DNA of 36,154 nt from Polyangiaceae bacterium (GCA_026989935.1 JALSIN010000471.1:1-36154); one strand, 5' to 3'; numbered from the stretch's first letter, positions 1 to 8,197 are shown. Made by a program: numbers and translations. Notes: generated by a model not told the origin, from the sequence alone.

Positions 1-717
1 CGGTCGGGCGGAGGTGCAGACCTCGTAGAATGTCGTCCGCCCTGCGGGCCGGCCCCCAAGGCCTCCGCCGCGCGCCACCCACGGGCCTTGGAGGTGGGTC
101 GGACATCGGTATGCGGCGGGGGGCGGGCCTCCGGGTGGACCGAACGCCCGTGGCCGCCGCGGTCTCCGTTTCGGTGCCGGTGCCTGTGCGCGTCGCTGTC
201 CCCGTCCCCGTCCACCGGAGCGCCGGAGGCACCGCCGAACGGGGTCGGGTACGGGAACGCGTACGGGTTCGGCCACGGCCACCGACACGGCCACGGGCGC
301 CCGTCCCGGTCCCGGTGCTGTTGCCGGTGCGCGTTGCTGTCCCCGTCCCTGTAAACCGGAGCGTCGGATGCACCGAACCGCCGCGGTGTCGGTGCCGGTG
401 CCTGTGCGCGTCCCTGTAACGACCAGCGCTGGATGCATCGAGCCGCCGCGGTTTCCGTGCCTGTGCCGGTGCGCGTCGCTGTCCCCGTCCCCGTACACCG
501 GAGCGCCGGAGGCACCGCCGAACGGGGTCGGGTACGGGAACGCAGACAGGTTCGGCCACGGTCACCGACACGGCCACGGGTGCCCGTCCCGGTCCCGGTG
601 CGCGTTGCTGTCCCCGTCCCCGGAAATCGGACCGCTGGAGTTACCGCCGAGACCCGGCCGGCGGGCGGCGCCGGGTGTTGGGGGGCTGCGGAGTTCGGCC
701 CGTGAGGCCCGTCGCGG
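1..717. other. Noncoding stretch with repeat, no convincing gene
   Basis: I see no believable gene here. The open frames present translate to Val-Pro and Arg-Pro low-complexity strings created by the hexamer-rich repeat at 153-631, and none has a ribosome binding site or a recognisable domain. The stretch lies downstream of the minus-strand gene ending at 718. No U-tract terminator is visible on either strand. Confidence 0.7.
153..631. repeat. Degenerate direct repeat, two long copies plus a partial
   Basis: Two long copies (153-360 and 442-631) are direct repeats about 289 bases apart. They share near-identical blocks, for example CGTCGCTGTCCCCGTCCCCG and GGAGGCACCGCCGAACGGGG. A shorter partial copy, with its GTGCGCGTCCCTGTAACGACC end, sits between them at about 376-425. 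Inside each unit is an imperfect hexamer array (GTCCCC, GTGCCG and similar). A diverged fragment of the same element occurs at 3578-3651. Whether this is a mobile or structural element is not known from this sequence. Confidence 0.75.
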
Positions 718-1344
718 CTACCCTTCCGGCAGGAGGGTCCAGCGCAGGGTGTAGGCGAGGGGGATCGGGGCGTTCGGGTCGAGGTGGGTGACCGTCAGGC
801 GGTAGGTTCCGGCCGGCAGGCGGCGGTGGATCGGGTTGAAGGCCCGCGCGGTGGCGTCGCCCGCGGCGGCCAGGACCGTGCCGGCCGCGTCCTCCAGGGT
901 CAGGTGCAACGTGCCGGGGGCGGTCGCCTGGCCGTCGGCCGCCAGGGGGCGGACCGCGTCCACCCCGACGTAGCCGGGGGCGTCGAGGATCACCCACACG
1001 TGGTCCACGTCGCCGGCACACAGGGTGCGCGACTCGACGGCGCCGTCGTCGGCGAACCCGACCGCCGGGGCCGACGCCGGATCGTCGTCGGGCTCGAAGG
1101 GGTCCGGCAGGCACGGGTCGAGGCCGCCGCCGCCCGTCGTGCCGGCGGTCGCCGTGCCCGCGGTCGCCGTGGTCCCCGCGGTCGCGGCGCCCCCGGTGGT
1201 GGCCGTGCCCGCCGTGCCGCCCCCGCCGCCGCCGTCGGGGCAGGCGGCGAGCAGCGCGGCGAGGGCCGCGGTCGCACACGGCGGCACGAGGCGGCGGGCG
1301 CGAGGCGGCGGTTCGGGATGGGGGGGCATCGGGGATGGCCTCAT
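718..1344 (-). CDS. PPC-like domain lipoprotein
   Basis: This 208-residue protein is predicted to be exported and lipid-anchored. An Arg-containing N-terminus and a short hydrophobic run lead to a textbook lipobox, LLAAC, with the acceptor Cys at about residue 35. A Gly/Thr/Ala linker (about 37-70) then leads to a beta-rich domain with the pattern of bacterial pre-peptidase C-terminal (PPC) domains: FEPDDDPASA at its start, an AGDVDHVWV strand, TLHLTLEDAAGTVLA, and a closing LPAGTYRLTVTH. PPC domains usually form the C-terminal tail of secreted proteases. Here the domain is a separate protein encoded last in an operon with a secreted metalloprotease, so a role in that protease's surface retention or substrate contact is an inference. 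The ATG at 1344 overlaps the previous gene's stop as ATGA. The frame stays open further upstream, but only inside that gene. Confidence 0.8.
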   Translation of the reverse strand: MRPSPMPPHPEPPPRARRLVPPCATAALAALLAACPDGGGGGGTAGTATTGGAATAGTTATAGTATAGTTGGGGLDPCLPDPFEPDDDPASAPAVGFADDGAVESRTLCAGDVDHVWVILDAPGYVGVDAVRPLAADGQATAPGTLHLTLEDAAGTVLAAAGDATARAFNPIHRRLPAGTYRLTVTHLDPNAPIPLAYTLRWTLLPEG

Positions 1345-1958
1345 GGTTGGGTGCAGCAGCAACTGACGACCTCGACGACGATGTCGTCCGCCGGCGGCGG
1401 CAGCGGGCCCCAGGGGATCGGCTCGGCGCACTCGGCGACGGCCATGACGTTCCCCGCATTCTGTTGACACTGGTACATGTCATCACGCCGGAAGGTGCCC
1501 CGCTGGGAACAGGGGTAGGTCTCCGGCGGGTCGTTCTTGCGCTCGACGCACTGCTCGCCGAGGCTGGCGCAGTACTCGTCGCAGGTCTGGAAGCCGTCCT
1601 CCGGGCGCAGGCAGCCGAAATAGGATGCCTCGCACCGGCCGCTCTTGCAGTAACCGGCCGTGTTGTAGCGCACGCACACGTGCCCACAGGCGCCGCAGTT
1701 GTCGTAGTCGGAGAGCAGGTTCACGCACTGGCCGTCGCAGACGTCGGGGTCGTCCGGCGGGCACTCGAGGGGGCCGGTCGTGCTCGTGGCGCCGAGGGTG
1801 CCGGCCTGGGTGCTGCCCGAACCGCCCGTGGCGCCGCCCGAGCCCTCCGACGTCCCCGCGTCGTCCGGCTGGGCCCGCCGCGTCACGCACTCGCACCGCA
1901 CGCCCGCCAGCAGCGCCAGCGCCAGGACCCCGGGCGCCCACCGCCTCGGGCCCGTCAT
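1341..1958 (-). CDS. Cys-rich exported protein
   Basis: This is a 205-residue exported protein of unknown function. The N-terminus (PRRWAPGVLALALLAGVRC) is a clear signal sequence, but the residues before Cys22 (GVR) do not form a good lipobox, so soluble secretion is as likely as lipidation. A Gly/Ser/Thr linker (about 35-62) is followed by a dense Cys-rich region. This includes CVNLLSDYDNCGACGHVC (about 78-95), a pattern widespread in myxobacterial secreted proteins, presumably a disulphide-bonded repeat. The chain ends in an unusual CCC cluster (200-202). It is the middle gene of a three-gene unit. Its ATG overlaps the upstream protease stop as ATGA (1955-1958) and its own stop overlaps the next start (1341-1344), which implies translational coupling and a shared role. 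Confidence 0.8.
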   Translation of the reverse strand: MTGPRRWAPGVLALALLAGVRCECVTRRAQPDDAGTSEGSGGATGGSGSTQAGTLGATSTTGPLECPPDDPDVCDGQCVNLLSDYDNCGACGHVCVRYNTAGYCKSGRCEASYFGCLRPEDGFQTCDEYCASLGEQCVERKNDPPETYPCSQRGTFRRDDMYQCQQNAGNVMAVAECAEPIPWGPLPPPADDIVVEVVSCCCTQP

Positions 1959-3352
1959 TGCGCCACCCCCATCTGCGGTCCCAGCGTCAGCGCCGCCAAC
2001 CATGCCTGCGGGGACCGGGCCTGGAGCTTCGACAGGAACGCCAACCAGTAGCTGCAGTCGTCCGGCGCCTGCCAAAGCCCCACGTCCGACAGCAGGTACA
2101 GCAGTTCGCCCGGCTCGATGGCCCCCGTCGCGTGCAGCCGCCACAGGAAGTTCGCCCAGTCCAGCTCCACCGCCACGCCCCGCCGGCAGGGCAGCATCCC
2201 CGGAAGCTGGGGGCACGTGCGAACGTCCGCGCCGTCCCCGGGGCAGTACATGGCCTCGTGGACGCTCACCATCGTCACGGTGGGCGAGCAGTCGGGCGAG
2301 ACGGCCGACTCGGTCCCCTGGCACAGGTCGAACATTCCGTTGCCGCCGTCGGCGCGGCCGAAGACCGCCGTGGGCTCGTCCTCGCGGTTCCAGGCCAGGT
2401 ACGTGACGTAGTGGGCAAACCCCTCCGCGGTCGCCGTGGCCTGCCACTCGCGGCTGTAGATCTTGTGGTCGCCCTGGCCCGGGGGCTGGTTGAAGCCATA
2501 GTCCAGCGTCGGTGTGAACCCGGCGGGTAGCTGCATCGTCAGCAGGTGCCCCAGCTCGTGGGAGACCGTGGCCTTCGCGTGCTCGTTGTTCTGTGCGAAC
2601 AGGGGGTTGCCCTGGCCGTCCGTGCAGCCGGTGGAGCGGTTCTGGAATTCCACCGTGGGGCGCCCGCCGAAGATGTGGCTGGCGCGGGTGCCCCGGCGGA
2701 AGCAGCCGTTCTCCGGCGCGCGCGGCGGCCAGTACACGCCGTAGAGGGCCTGCCCGGCGTCCGTGGCCGGCACGGACGCCTGGGCCGCGAGGGCGTGCGT
2801 GCGCTGGAGGGTGAAGGCCATGCCGTACGCGAGGGCGTGGGCTCGGTTGGGAAGTTCGATCACCCACGCAAGGGTGCCGTCGGGGGCCTCCAGGAGGTCC
2901 TCGACCATCGCCATGTCGCGCCGGAGGCCGCACTGGGTGAAGTCGAAGGGCTCGTCTCCCGGCCCGCCGGAATCGCAGTCGTAAACGACCAGGTCGGTGC
3001 CGGTGTCGTCGTAGTGGTGCCAGGAGACGGAGCGGACGAGCGCGACGCCGGTGCCCTCGTCGAACCACGGCGTGCAGCCGTCGGCGCCGAGGGGGCGCCA
3101 GCCGAACAGGGCGTCGCCCGCCGCATCCTCGACCCGGACGAGAAGGTTGCCCAGGGCGAAGGGAAAGGGGTCGTCCGTGCGGCCGAAGTCCTCGCCGATG
3201 TCGAGGACCTCCCCGGCGGCGACGCCGCCGCCGAGCCCCCCGATGTCCCGCACGGAGGCATCCCAGAGCATCTCGGCCAGATCCGCGCGGATGCACACGC
3301 GCCGCTGGGCTCCGAGGACCGTCCCGGGCACGAGCACGAGCACGACGGTCAT
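1955..3352 (-). CDS. Secreted HELGH zinc metalloprotease
   Basis: This 465-residue putative zinc metalloprotease is secreted or periplasmic. The N-terminus TVVLVLVPGTVLGA looks like a short signal peptide cleaved after the alanine near residue 15. The zinc-binding motif is HELGH at 265-269 (two His ligands and a catalytic Glu). A plausible third ligand is Glu310 in TAEGFAHYV, 41 residues after the last His, as in gluzincin-type peptidases with a downstream EGxAxY helix. The many Cys residues fit an oxidised, extracellular protein. The N-terminal 200 residues match no family I recognise. It is the first gene of a unit with two further exported proteins, each start overlapping the previous stop. 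Possible -10 elements (TACGCT, TATTTA) lie 27-50 bases upstream but are weak. Substrate unknown. Confidence 0.82.
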   Translation of the reverse strand: MTVVLVLVPGTVLGAQRRVCIRADLAEMLWDASVRDIGGLGGGVAAGEVLDIGEDFGRTDDPFPFALGNLLVRVEDAAGDALFGWRPLGADGCTPWFDEGTGVALVRSVSWHHYDDTGTDLVVYDCDSGGPGDEPFDFTQCGLRRDMAMVEDLLEAPDGTLAWVIELPNRAHALAYGMAFTLQRTHALAAQASVPATDAGQALYGVYWPPRAPENGCFRRGTRASHIFGGRPTVEFQNRSTGCTDGQGNPLFAQNNEHAKATVSHELGHLLTMQLPAGFTPTLDYGFNQPPGQGDHKIYSREWQATATAEGFAHYVTYLAWNREDEPTAVFGRADGGNGMFDLCQGTESAVSPDCSPTVTMVSVHEAMYCPGDGADVRTCPQLPGMLPCRRGVAVELDWANFLWRLHATGAIEPGELLYLLSDVGLWQAPDDCSYWLAFLSKLQARSPQAWLAALTLGPQMGVAQ

Positions 3353-3474
3353 GGCGCACTCAACGCCGAGCCGAGCCGAGCGTATCCATGCTCGCTAAAT
3401 ACCGCACGGCCGGCGCCCCGTCAAGCCCCCCGGCGGCACCCCGGCCGGTGGCGCCTGGAACGGCGTTTTCCGAC

Positions 3475-3516
3475 CTCCCCCCGCCGGCCTCCCCCCGCCG
3501 GCCTCGCCCCGCCGGG
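3475..3516. repeat. Tandem 14-mer, three copies
   Basis: The unit CTCCCCCCGCCGGC occurs at 3475-3488 and 3489-3502, followed by the variant CTCGCCCCGCCGGG at 3503-3516. It is noncoding and immediately precedes a G-run with which it could fold. Confidence 0.85.
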
Positions 3517-3577
3517 GGGCCCGCACGGCGCCGTCGGGGCCGGCCGCCCGGTGCACCGAAGGGCCCGGTCCGATCCC

Positions 3578-3651
3578 GCCGCCGTGTCGGTGCCCGTGCG
3601 CGTCCCTCTTCCGTCGCCGTAACCTCGAACGTTGGAGGCACCGCCGGCGAC
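3578..3651. repeat. Diverged copy of the 153-631 repeat
   Basis: The segment has GCCGCCGTGTCGGTGCCCGT, then GTGCGCGTCCCT, and closes with TTGGAGGCACCGCCGGCGACC. These match, in the same order, blocks within 376-424 and 225-240. The element therefore lies on both sides of the protease operon in the same orientation. Confidence 0.65.
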
Positions 3652-3894
3652 CGGCCGGCGGGTGTTCCCGGGCGCCGCCGAAGGTCCCTTGCCTGCAGCG
3701 GGCCCGCGAACCACCCCATCGACCCCGGGGTTCGGTGGGGGTTCGAGCCGTGGTCCCGCTCGGGATGGGGTCGGCTGGGGCGCCGAAGGGAACGCACCGG
3801 GGGCCGGCCACGCCCACGCCCGCGCCGACCCGCAACCGCGCGCCGAGGTCCCGCCCCGCTCGCAGCGCTCGTGCGGCCCCAGGCGCGGGCGCGG

Positions 3895-5370
3895 TCACCG
3901 GGCGGAGGGCGGCGAGGCGAGGCACAGGTCGGCCACGGCTTCCCCCACCGCGGCGAGGAACGGCCGCGTGCGGCGATCGTAGTCGTAGCGGTCGTCGTTG
4001 AGCACGCCGTCGCGGTTGCCGTAGATCGAGACGGTGACGGCGGCGGTCCGCGCCTCGTGTCGCACCACGGCGTTTTCGACGTGGAACCCGTAGGCCCGGC
4101 CGGCCTTGTTCGTGTAGACGACCGGCGCGCCCGGCAGACGCCGCGCGATCCCCGGCAGCATGGGCTTGAAGGCCGCCGCGCCGCGGTGCGGCGGGGGATA
4201 GGCCGGGTCGGGCGAGGCGTTGGGATCCTCGGTCATGGCCGCGACCAGGCGTGCCCGCAGGTCCTCGTCGATGCCGGTCTCCACCAGATCCAGCGCCGGC
4301 ACGGCGCGCAGGTCGGGGCGGACGATGGACAGCAACAACCGGTGGTGATCGACGAGGCTGGCGTAGTTCTTGTGGGAAAAATCCATGGGGGCCGCCACGC
4401 GCCGCTTCGTCTCGGGGTCGATGTGGGCCCGTCCCACGGTCGTGGTCTCGAACGGCAGGGGCGGCGGGTCGAGGGCGCTCGTGCGCTTCGGGAGGTGCAG
4501 GGCATCGGGCGGGACACCCACCCGAAACCCCGGGCTCGTACGCTGGACCCGGGGCGGGGCCCAGGAGAACATCCGGTGGTGCACGCGCAGGGAGCCGAGC
4601 CCGCGGTCCCAGGCGTAGCGGTGCAGAGCCTCGTGCCCCACCAGATCGTACAGGAGGTTGTAGGCCACGTTGTCCGAGACGAGGTGGACGCGGCGCACCA
4701 GGTGCCCGACGGTGGCCACCTTTGCGTGGGGCGGCAGGCGGTTCGACGGATCCTCGATGGGGCGGCAGCGCCCCGCGTCGTCGCAGGCCGCGATCGGGCT
4801 GTCCCAGCCGAGGTCCGGGTGGGCGGCCCGCTCGGACGAGACCATGGCGAGGGCCGCGGCGGTCACGAACAGCTTGATCGCGCTGGCGGGGTAGACCAGC
4901 TCGGCGCCGGCGCGGTACCGGGCCGTGCGGATCGACGGGGCCGGGCCCCGTTCGTCGAGGCAGGTGATCACGAGCTGGAACCGGGCCTCGTGCGGGTCGG
5001 CCAGGACGTCCGGGAAGCGGCGACCAAGGGCGGCGAGCATCGGCGCGAGGTCGAACGGCTCGACCGTCGCCGCGGCCTCGGCCGCGGGACCCGGGGCCGG
5101 GCCCTTCGGTCGCGCCGTCTTTCCAGGTGGTTCCTCCATACGTGGAGGTTCGGCCGGCGACGCCACCCGCCTCGGCGCGGGAGCGGCCTCGCCTTCGATC
5201 CCGGTGGCCGCGCCGGCCGCCGGCGTCGCGGGTGGGGTGGGGCGGCACGAAAGCAACGCGAGCACGGCGGCGGCCGCCCGGCCCGTCGCGTGGCCCGTGG
5301 CCCCACGGGGGGCGGCGCGGCCCGCCCCGTCCCGTCCCGAACCGCCCCGAGGCGACGTGCGGCCGGTCAC
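3895..5370 (-). CDS. Beta-lactamase-fold serine hydrolase lipoprotein
   Basis: This 491-residue protein has the three active-site boxes of the class A beta-lactamase / penicillin-binding fold: Ser-x-x-Lys in PASAIKLF (Ser163, Lys166), the SDN triad at 232-234 (VSDNVAYN), and a third box TNKAG at 420-424, where Ala replaces the usual Thr of KTG. The SDN-to-KTG distance of about 188 residues is longer than in typical class A enzymes (about 100), so a peptidoglycan-directed or unknown hydrolase is as likely as a lactamase. An Arg-rich leader ends in LALLSC (Cys42), indicating an outer-membrane lipoprotein. About 80 Pro/Ala-rich residues then form a spacer. The start is the GTG at 5370, whose GTGA overlaps the upstream gene's stop; the frame is open further upstream but lies within that gene. 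Confidence 0.82.
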   Translation of the reverse strand: MTGRTSPRGGSGRDGAGRAAPRGATGHATGRAAAAVLALLSCRPTPPATPAAGAATGIEGEAAPAPRRVASPAEPPRMEEPPGKTARPKGPAPGPAAEAAATVEPFDLAPMLAALGRRFPDVLADPHEARFQLVITCLDERGPAPSIRTARYRAGAELVYPASAIKLFVTAAALAMVSSERAAHPDLGWDSPIAACDDAGRCRPIEDPSNRLPPHAKVATVGHLVRRVHLVSDNVAYNLLYDLVGHEALHRYAWDRGLGSLRVHHRMFSWAPPRVQRTSPGFRVGVPPDALHLPKRTSALDPPPLPFETTTVGRAHIDPETKRRVAAPMDFSHKNYASLVDHHRLLLSIVRPDLRAVPALDLVETGIDEDLRARLVAAMTEDPNASPDPAYPPPHRGAAAFKPMLPGIARRLPGAPVVYTNKAGRAYGFHVENAVVRHEARTAAVTVSIYGNRDGVLNDDRYDYDRRTRPFLAAVGEAVADLCLASPPSAR

Positions 5371-6551
5371 GGTGCGATCACCGGCGGGCGCGGGGACGGA
5401 GGCGGATCGTAGTCCAGGATCGAACTGCCCGGCACGTCCGTCGGGCGTTTCCTCGACAGCATGATCCCCGCCGAGGGCACCCGCCGCACCCGCATCCAGC
5501 GGGCGAAGTTCGCCGCGGGCTGGACGTTGTAGTGGTACTTCTCCCCCTCGACGAACCCGTGCCCGGACCAGCCGAGGGTCCGCAGCACGACCGCGTGCGG
5601 GCCGAACGGCAGGGCCAGGACGTTGCGGCGAAACGACGGCCCGTACTCGAAGTACTGCTCGGCGTTCGACAGGTACAGGACGTTGACCGGGACGTTCGCC
5701 GCGGCGAAGGCCGCCGCGACGGAGCGCATGGCGCGGTCGCCGGTGAGATCGCCCCGGATCGTGAACACGCGACCTCGCAAGACCAGCGACCGCAGGTGCT
5801 CGTACTGCGCGGCGTCGGTGAGGAAGGTGCCGACCACGAGCCTGCGGTACGTTCGCGCGACCCGGCGAAGCCGTGCGTAGACCAGCTTGCGGCTGCGGCG
5901 AAACGCGCGGGTGATCGCCTCGCGGCGGGGGTGCTCGGCGTAGACCAGGGCGATGCGCGCCTCGACGTGCGGCGCGGCCTCGGGGCGCCAGGAGGCCAGG
6001 AAGTCCTCGGGGGTGGCGGCGTCGCGCAGCAGCAGGAAGTAGACGTGGTGCAGATCCGAGATCGCCTGGTCGAAGTCGAGCAGGACCACGACCTCGCTGC
6101 GGGCCCAGGCGGCCAGCAGATAGTTCTGGTCCGTGCCCACCCCCACGTAGCCGCCGCCGAGGCCCTCGACGGCCTCCCGCCACAGGTGATGGCCGTGCTC
6201 GTTGGAGACCCAGTAGTGCGAGTTGCGGGTCAGCGAAGGGGGCGGGGGGTCGGGCTCGAGGGCGTCGAAGGCGGTGAGGTTGGGGCCCCGGGCGGCCGTG
6301 GGCTCCGGCGGCTCGGGCGAATCGGCGGTCGCCTCGGCGTCGCCTCCGGCGGGCGTGGCCGCGACCGCGACGGGCGGGTGCGCGACTTGCGAAGGGGCGG
6401 CCGGGGGCGATGGTGTGGTCCGGGGGCCCGGGACGGCCGGGGGCGCGATCTCGGCTTCCGCGCGGGCCGGGGCCGGACCGTGGGCCGTGCAGGCGGCGAG
6501 CGCGAGGGCCCAGGACACCCGGCGCAGCGCGTGGGGCATGGCGTGGGGCAT
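5367..6551 (-). CDS. LIC_10091-like lipoprotein
   Basis: This 394-residue protein has a lipoprotein leader (RRVSWALALAAC, Cys21) and a Pro/Ala-rich spacer to about residue 105. Its conserved domain contains NSHYWVSNEHGHH and GVGTDQNYLLAAWARSEVV followed by a hydrophobic Asp-containing strand (VVLLDFDQAISDLHH). This resembles the family named after Leptospira LIC_10091, thought to have a methyltransferase-like Rossmann fold with a GxGxxQNY loop. No enzymatic activity is assigned. Three in-frame ATGs are possible (6566, 6551, 6539). I chose 6551 because AGGA lies five bases before it and a TACGAT -10-like hexamer overlaps the 6566 codon. It precedes the serine hydrolase gene with a GTGA overlap, so the two lipoproteins are probably made together. 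Confidence 0.72.
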   Translation of the reverse strand: MPHAMPHALRRVSWALALAACTAHGPAPARAEAEIAPPAVPGPRTTPSPPAAPSQVAHPPVAVAATPAGGDAEATADSPEPPEPTAARGPNLTAFDALEPDPPPPSLTRNSHYWVSNEHGHHLWREAVEGLGGGYVGVGTDQNYLLAAWARSEVVVLLDFDQAISDLHHVYFLLLRDAATPEDFLASWRPEAAPHVEARIALVYAEHPRREAITRAFRRSRKLVYARLRRVARTYRRLVVGTFLTDAAQYEHLRSLVLRGRVFTIRGDLTGDRAMRSVAAAFAAANVPVNVLYLSNAEQYFEYGPSFRRNVLALPFGPHAVVLRTLGWSGHGFVEGEKYHYNVQPAANFARWMRVRRVPSAGIMLSRKRPTDVPGSSILDYDPPPSPRPPVIAP

Positions 6552-6564
6552 GACCGTCCTGTGC

Positions 6565-6570
6565 ATCGTA
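6565..6570 (-). promoter_or_regulatory. Candidate -10 for the 5367-6551 gene
   Basis: On the minus strand the hexamer is TACGAT, preceded by CGT. It ends 13 bases before the preferred start at 6551 and overlaps the alternative start at 6566. The same hexamer precedes the giant gene at 24251. No clear -35 is seen. Confidence 0.35.
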
Positions 6571-6686
6571 ACGCCCGCGGGGCCCGCCGTCTTCCGCGGC
6601 GGATCGCCGGCGCCGTCCGTTCGGGCCGGGGGGGCGGCCCCCCGGCCGAGGTGCGGGCCCCGGGGACCGTTTCGGGCGCGCAGGTG

Positions 6687-6695
6687 TGCTAGACC
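6687..6695 (+). promoter_or_regulatory. Extended -10 element for ccmB
   Basis: TGCTAGACC fits an extended -10 (TGnTAnnnT-like). The hexamer TAGACC ends nine bases before the GTG start at 6705, so transcription would begin within a few bases of the start codon. No Shine-Dalgarno sequence is present. Confidence 0.45.
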
Positions 6696-6704
6696 TTCGC
6701 CGGC

Positions 6705-7418
6705 GTGCGCGGACTCCGTCAGACCTTCCTGCTCGCGGCCAACGATGCGCGCCAGGAGGCGCGGCACCTCGAGGTCCTGGCGACCGCCCTGTTCTTCGAC
6801 GTGGTGGTCCTCACCCTGTTCGGAGTGGGCTTTGCGGGGCTTTCCGCCGCGGCGCTTCGCGTGGCGCTCCCGGCGATGCTGTGGCTCGCCGTCGCGTTCG
6901 TGGGGACGCTGGCGCTGTCCCGGCTGTTCGAGCGCGAGCGCGAGCACGAGACCTTCGTGGCCCTGCTGGTCGCGCCGGTGGACCGACTTACGATCTACTG
7001 GGCCAAGGGCCTGGTGGGGCTCGTGGTGCTCGTGCTGTGCGCCGGCCTGCAACTGGCGGGGCTGCGCCTTTTGTTCCCGGAGGCCGCGGCCCTGTTCGCC
7101 CGCCCGGGTCTGCTGGCGCTGCTGGTCACGGGCGGCTGCGTGGCGTACGTGGCCGTCGGCTCGGTCTTCGCCAGCGCGCTCGCCACGGACCGCACGCGCG
7201 GCGTGCTGCTTTCCCTCGTGCTCTACCCGCTGTCCACGCCGATCCTGCTGTTTGCGCTCGTGGCGACCCGGGCCCTGCTCGAAGGGCACCCCGCGGCCGG
7301 CGTGTACGTCGGGCAGCTTTGGGCGCTCGCGGTCCTGCTGGCGGCCGCCGGCGCGCTGACCTTCGAGTCGGTGATGGTCCCCGCCCGCCCCGGCGGCCGA
7401 TCCGGGAGGCGACGATGA
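6705..7418 (+). CDS. ccmB: Haem exporter ABC permease CcmB
   Basis: This 237-residue integral membrane protein has about six hydrophobic segments. Its N-terminal stretch LLAANDARQEARHLEVL and the later FEREREHETFVALLVAPVDR loop are characteristic of CcmB, the membrane subunit of the CcmABCD complex that releases holo-CcmE during cytochrome c maturation. The length matches the family (about 220). The start is GTG at 6705, with no ribosome binding site but a -10-like hexamer nine bases upstream. The stop overlaps the ccmC start as ATGA. The ATPase gene ccmA, usually immediately upstream, is absent: the neighbour is divergent and unrelated. Confidence 0.9.
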   Translation: MRGLRQTFLLAANDARQEARHLEVLATALFFDVVVLTLFGVGFAGLSAAALRVALPAMLWLAVAFVGTLALSRLFEREREHETFVALLVAPVDRLTIYWAKGLVGLVVLVLCAGLQLAGLRLLFPEAAALFARPGLLALLVTGGCVAYVAVGSVFASALATDRTRGVLLSLVLYPLSTPILLFALVATRALLEGHPAAGVYVGQLWALAVLLAAAGALTFESVMVPARPGGRSGRRR

Positions 7419-8077
7419 GCCGGGCGCTTTGGGCGATCCTCTTGGTGGCCGCCGCCGCCCTGTTTCCGCCGGCCGCGGCGCGCGTCTTCCTCGACACGCC
7501 CATCGAGCGCGAGATGGGCACCGTGCAGAAGATCTTCTACTTCCACGTCCCGATGGCCTGGTGCATGATGCTCGCGGCCGTCGTGTCCGGGGTCGCCGCC
7601 GCGGTGTGGCTCTTTCGCGCCAGCCGCGCGGCCGAGGCGCTCGCCCGGGCGTCGGGCGAGGTGGTGCTCGTCACCGGCGCCTGCGTGCTGCTGACGGGGC
7701 CCATCTGGGGCCACGCCACCTGGGGCACCCCCTGGACGTGGGACGCCCGCCAGGTCAGCACGGCGCTGTTGTTCCTCGTGTTCGCGGCCTTCGTGCTCCT
7801 GCGCGCATACGGCGCCGCCGGCTCCGAGCGCCTCGCCGCGGCGCTGGCCGTCTTCGGCGCCCTGGACGTGCCGATCATCTATTACGCGGTCAAGGTGTGG
7901 AAGACGACCCACCCGACCACGGACGTCGTGGGCACCTTGCCGCCGTCGATGTGGCGCACCCTCTTCTTCGCCCTTTCGCCCATCGCGGCCTGCGTGGCCG
8001 GGCTCGTGGCCGTCCGATACCAGGTCGAGCGGGCCGAGCAGCGCCTCGACGACCTTTACCTCGCGAACGAACGGTAG
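7415..8077 (+). CDS. ccmC: Haem-handling protein CcmC
   Basis: This 220-residue, six-helix membrane protein is CcmC, which loads haem onto CcmE in the periplasm. The tryptophan-rich haem motif is intact (IWGHATWGTPWTWD, about 97-110), and it is flanked by the two conserved His ligands, His44 in YFHVPMAW and His166 in KTTHPT. The ATG sits inside an ATGA overlap with ccmB. CcsA/ResC proteins share the WWD motif, but the short length, the position after CcmB and the six segments favour CcmC. Confidence 0.92.
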   Translation: MSRALWAILLVAAAALFPPAAARVFLDTPIEREMGTVQKIFYFHVPMAWCMMLAAVVSGVAAAVWLFRASRAAEALARASGEVVLVTGACVLLTGPIWGHATWGTPWTWDARQVSTALLFLVFAAFVLLRAYGAAGSERLAAALAVFGALDVPIIYYAVKVWKTTHPTTDVVGTLPPSMWRTLFFALSPIAACVAGLVAVRYQVERAEQRLDDLYLANER

Positions 8078-8184
8078 ACGACCGTGCACGCCCCCTCCAC
8101 ATCCCCGTGTCCGCAGATGTACCCCGACCGCGGCCGGCACGCGTCGGGCGCCCGGACCACGGGCTAGCCCCTGGACGCGAATCC

Positions 8185-8190
8185 AAAGGA
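8185..8190 (+). promoter_or_regulatory. Ribosome binding site for the CcmD-like gene
   Basis: AAAGGA lies seven bases before the ATG at 8198. This fixes the start of the CcmD-like gene. The 120 bases between it and ccmC hold no other recognisable signal. Confidence 0.6.
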
Positions 8191-8197
8191 CTCCTCC

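Larger units (their letters stand above)
3353..3894. other. Intergenic stretch with repeats, no gene
   Basis: This lies between two minus-strand units. It contains a tandem 14-mer (3475-3516) and a diverged fragment of the repeat found at 153-631. A 145-codon minus-strand frame here is Arg/Pro/Gly-rich with no domain or ribosome binding site, and I do not accept it as a gene. The promoter for the protease operon should lie near 3353-3410. Confidence 0.65.

Noticed and set aside
30-419. Possible small protein with VPVPV repeats
   Set aside because: The Val-Pro pattern is simply the translation of the noncoding hexamer repeat; no ribosome binding site or conserved ending was seen.
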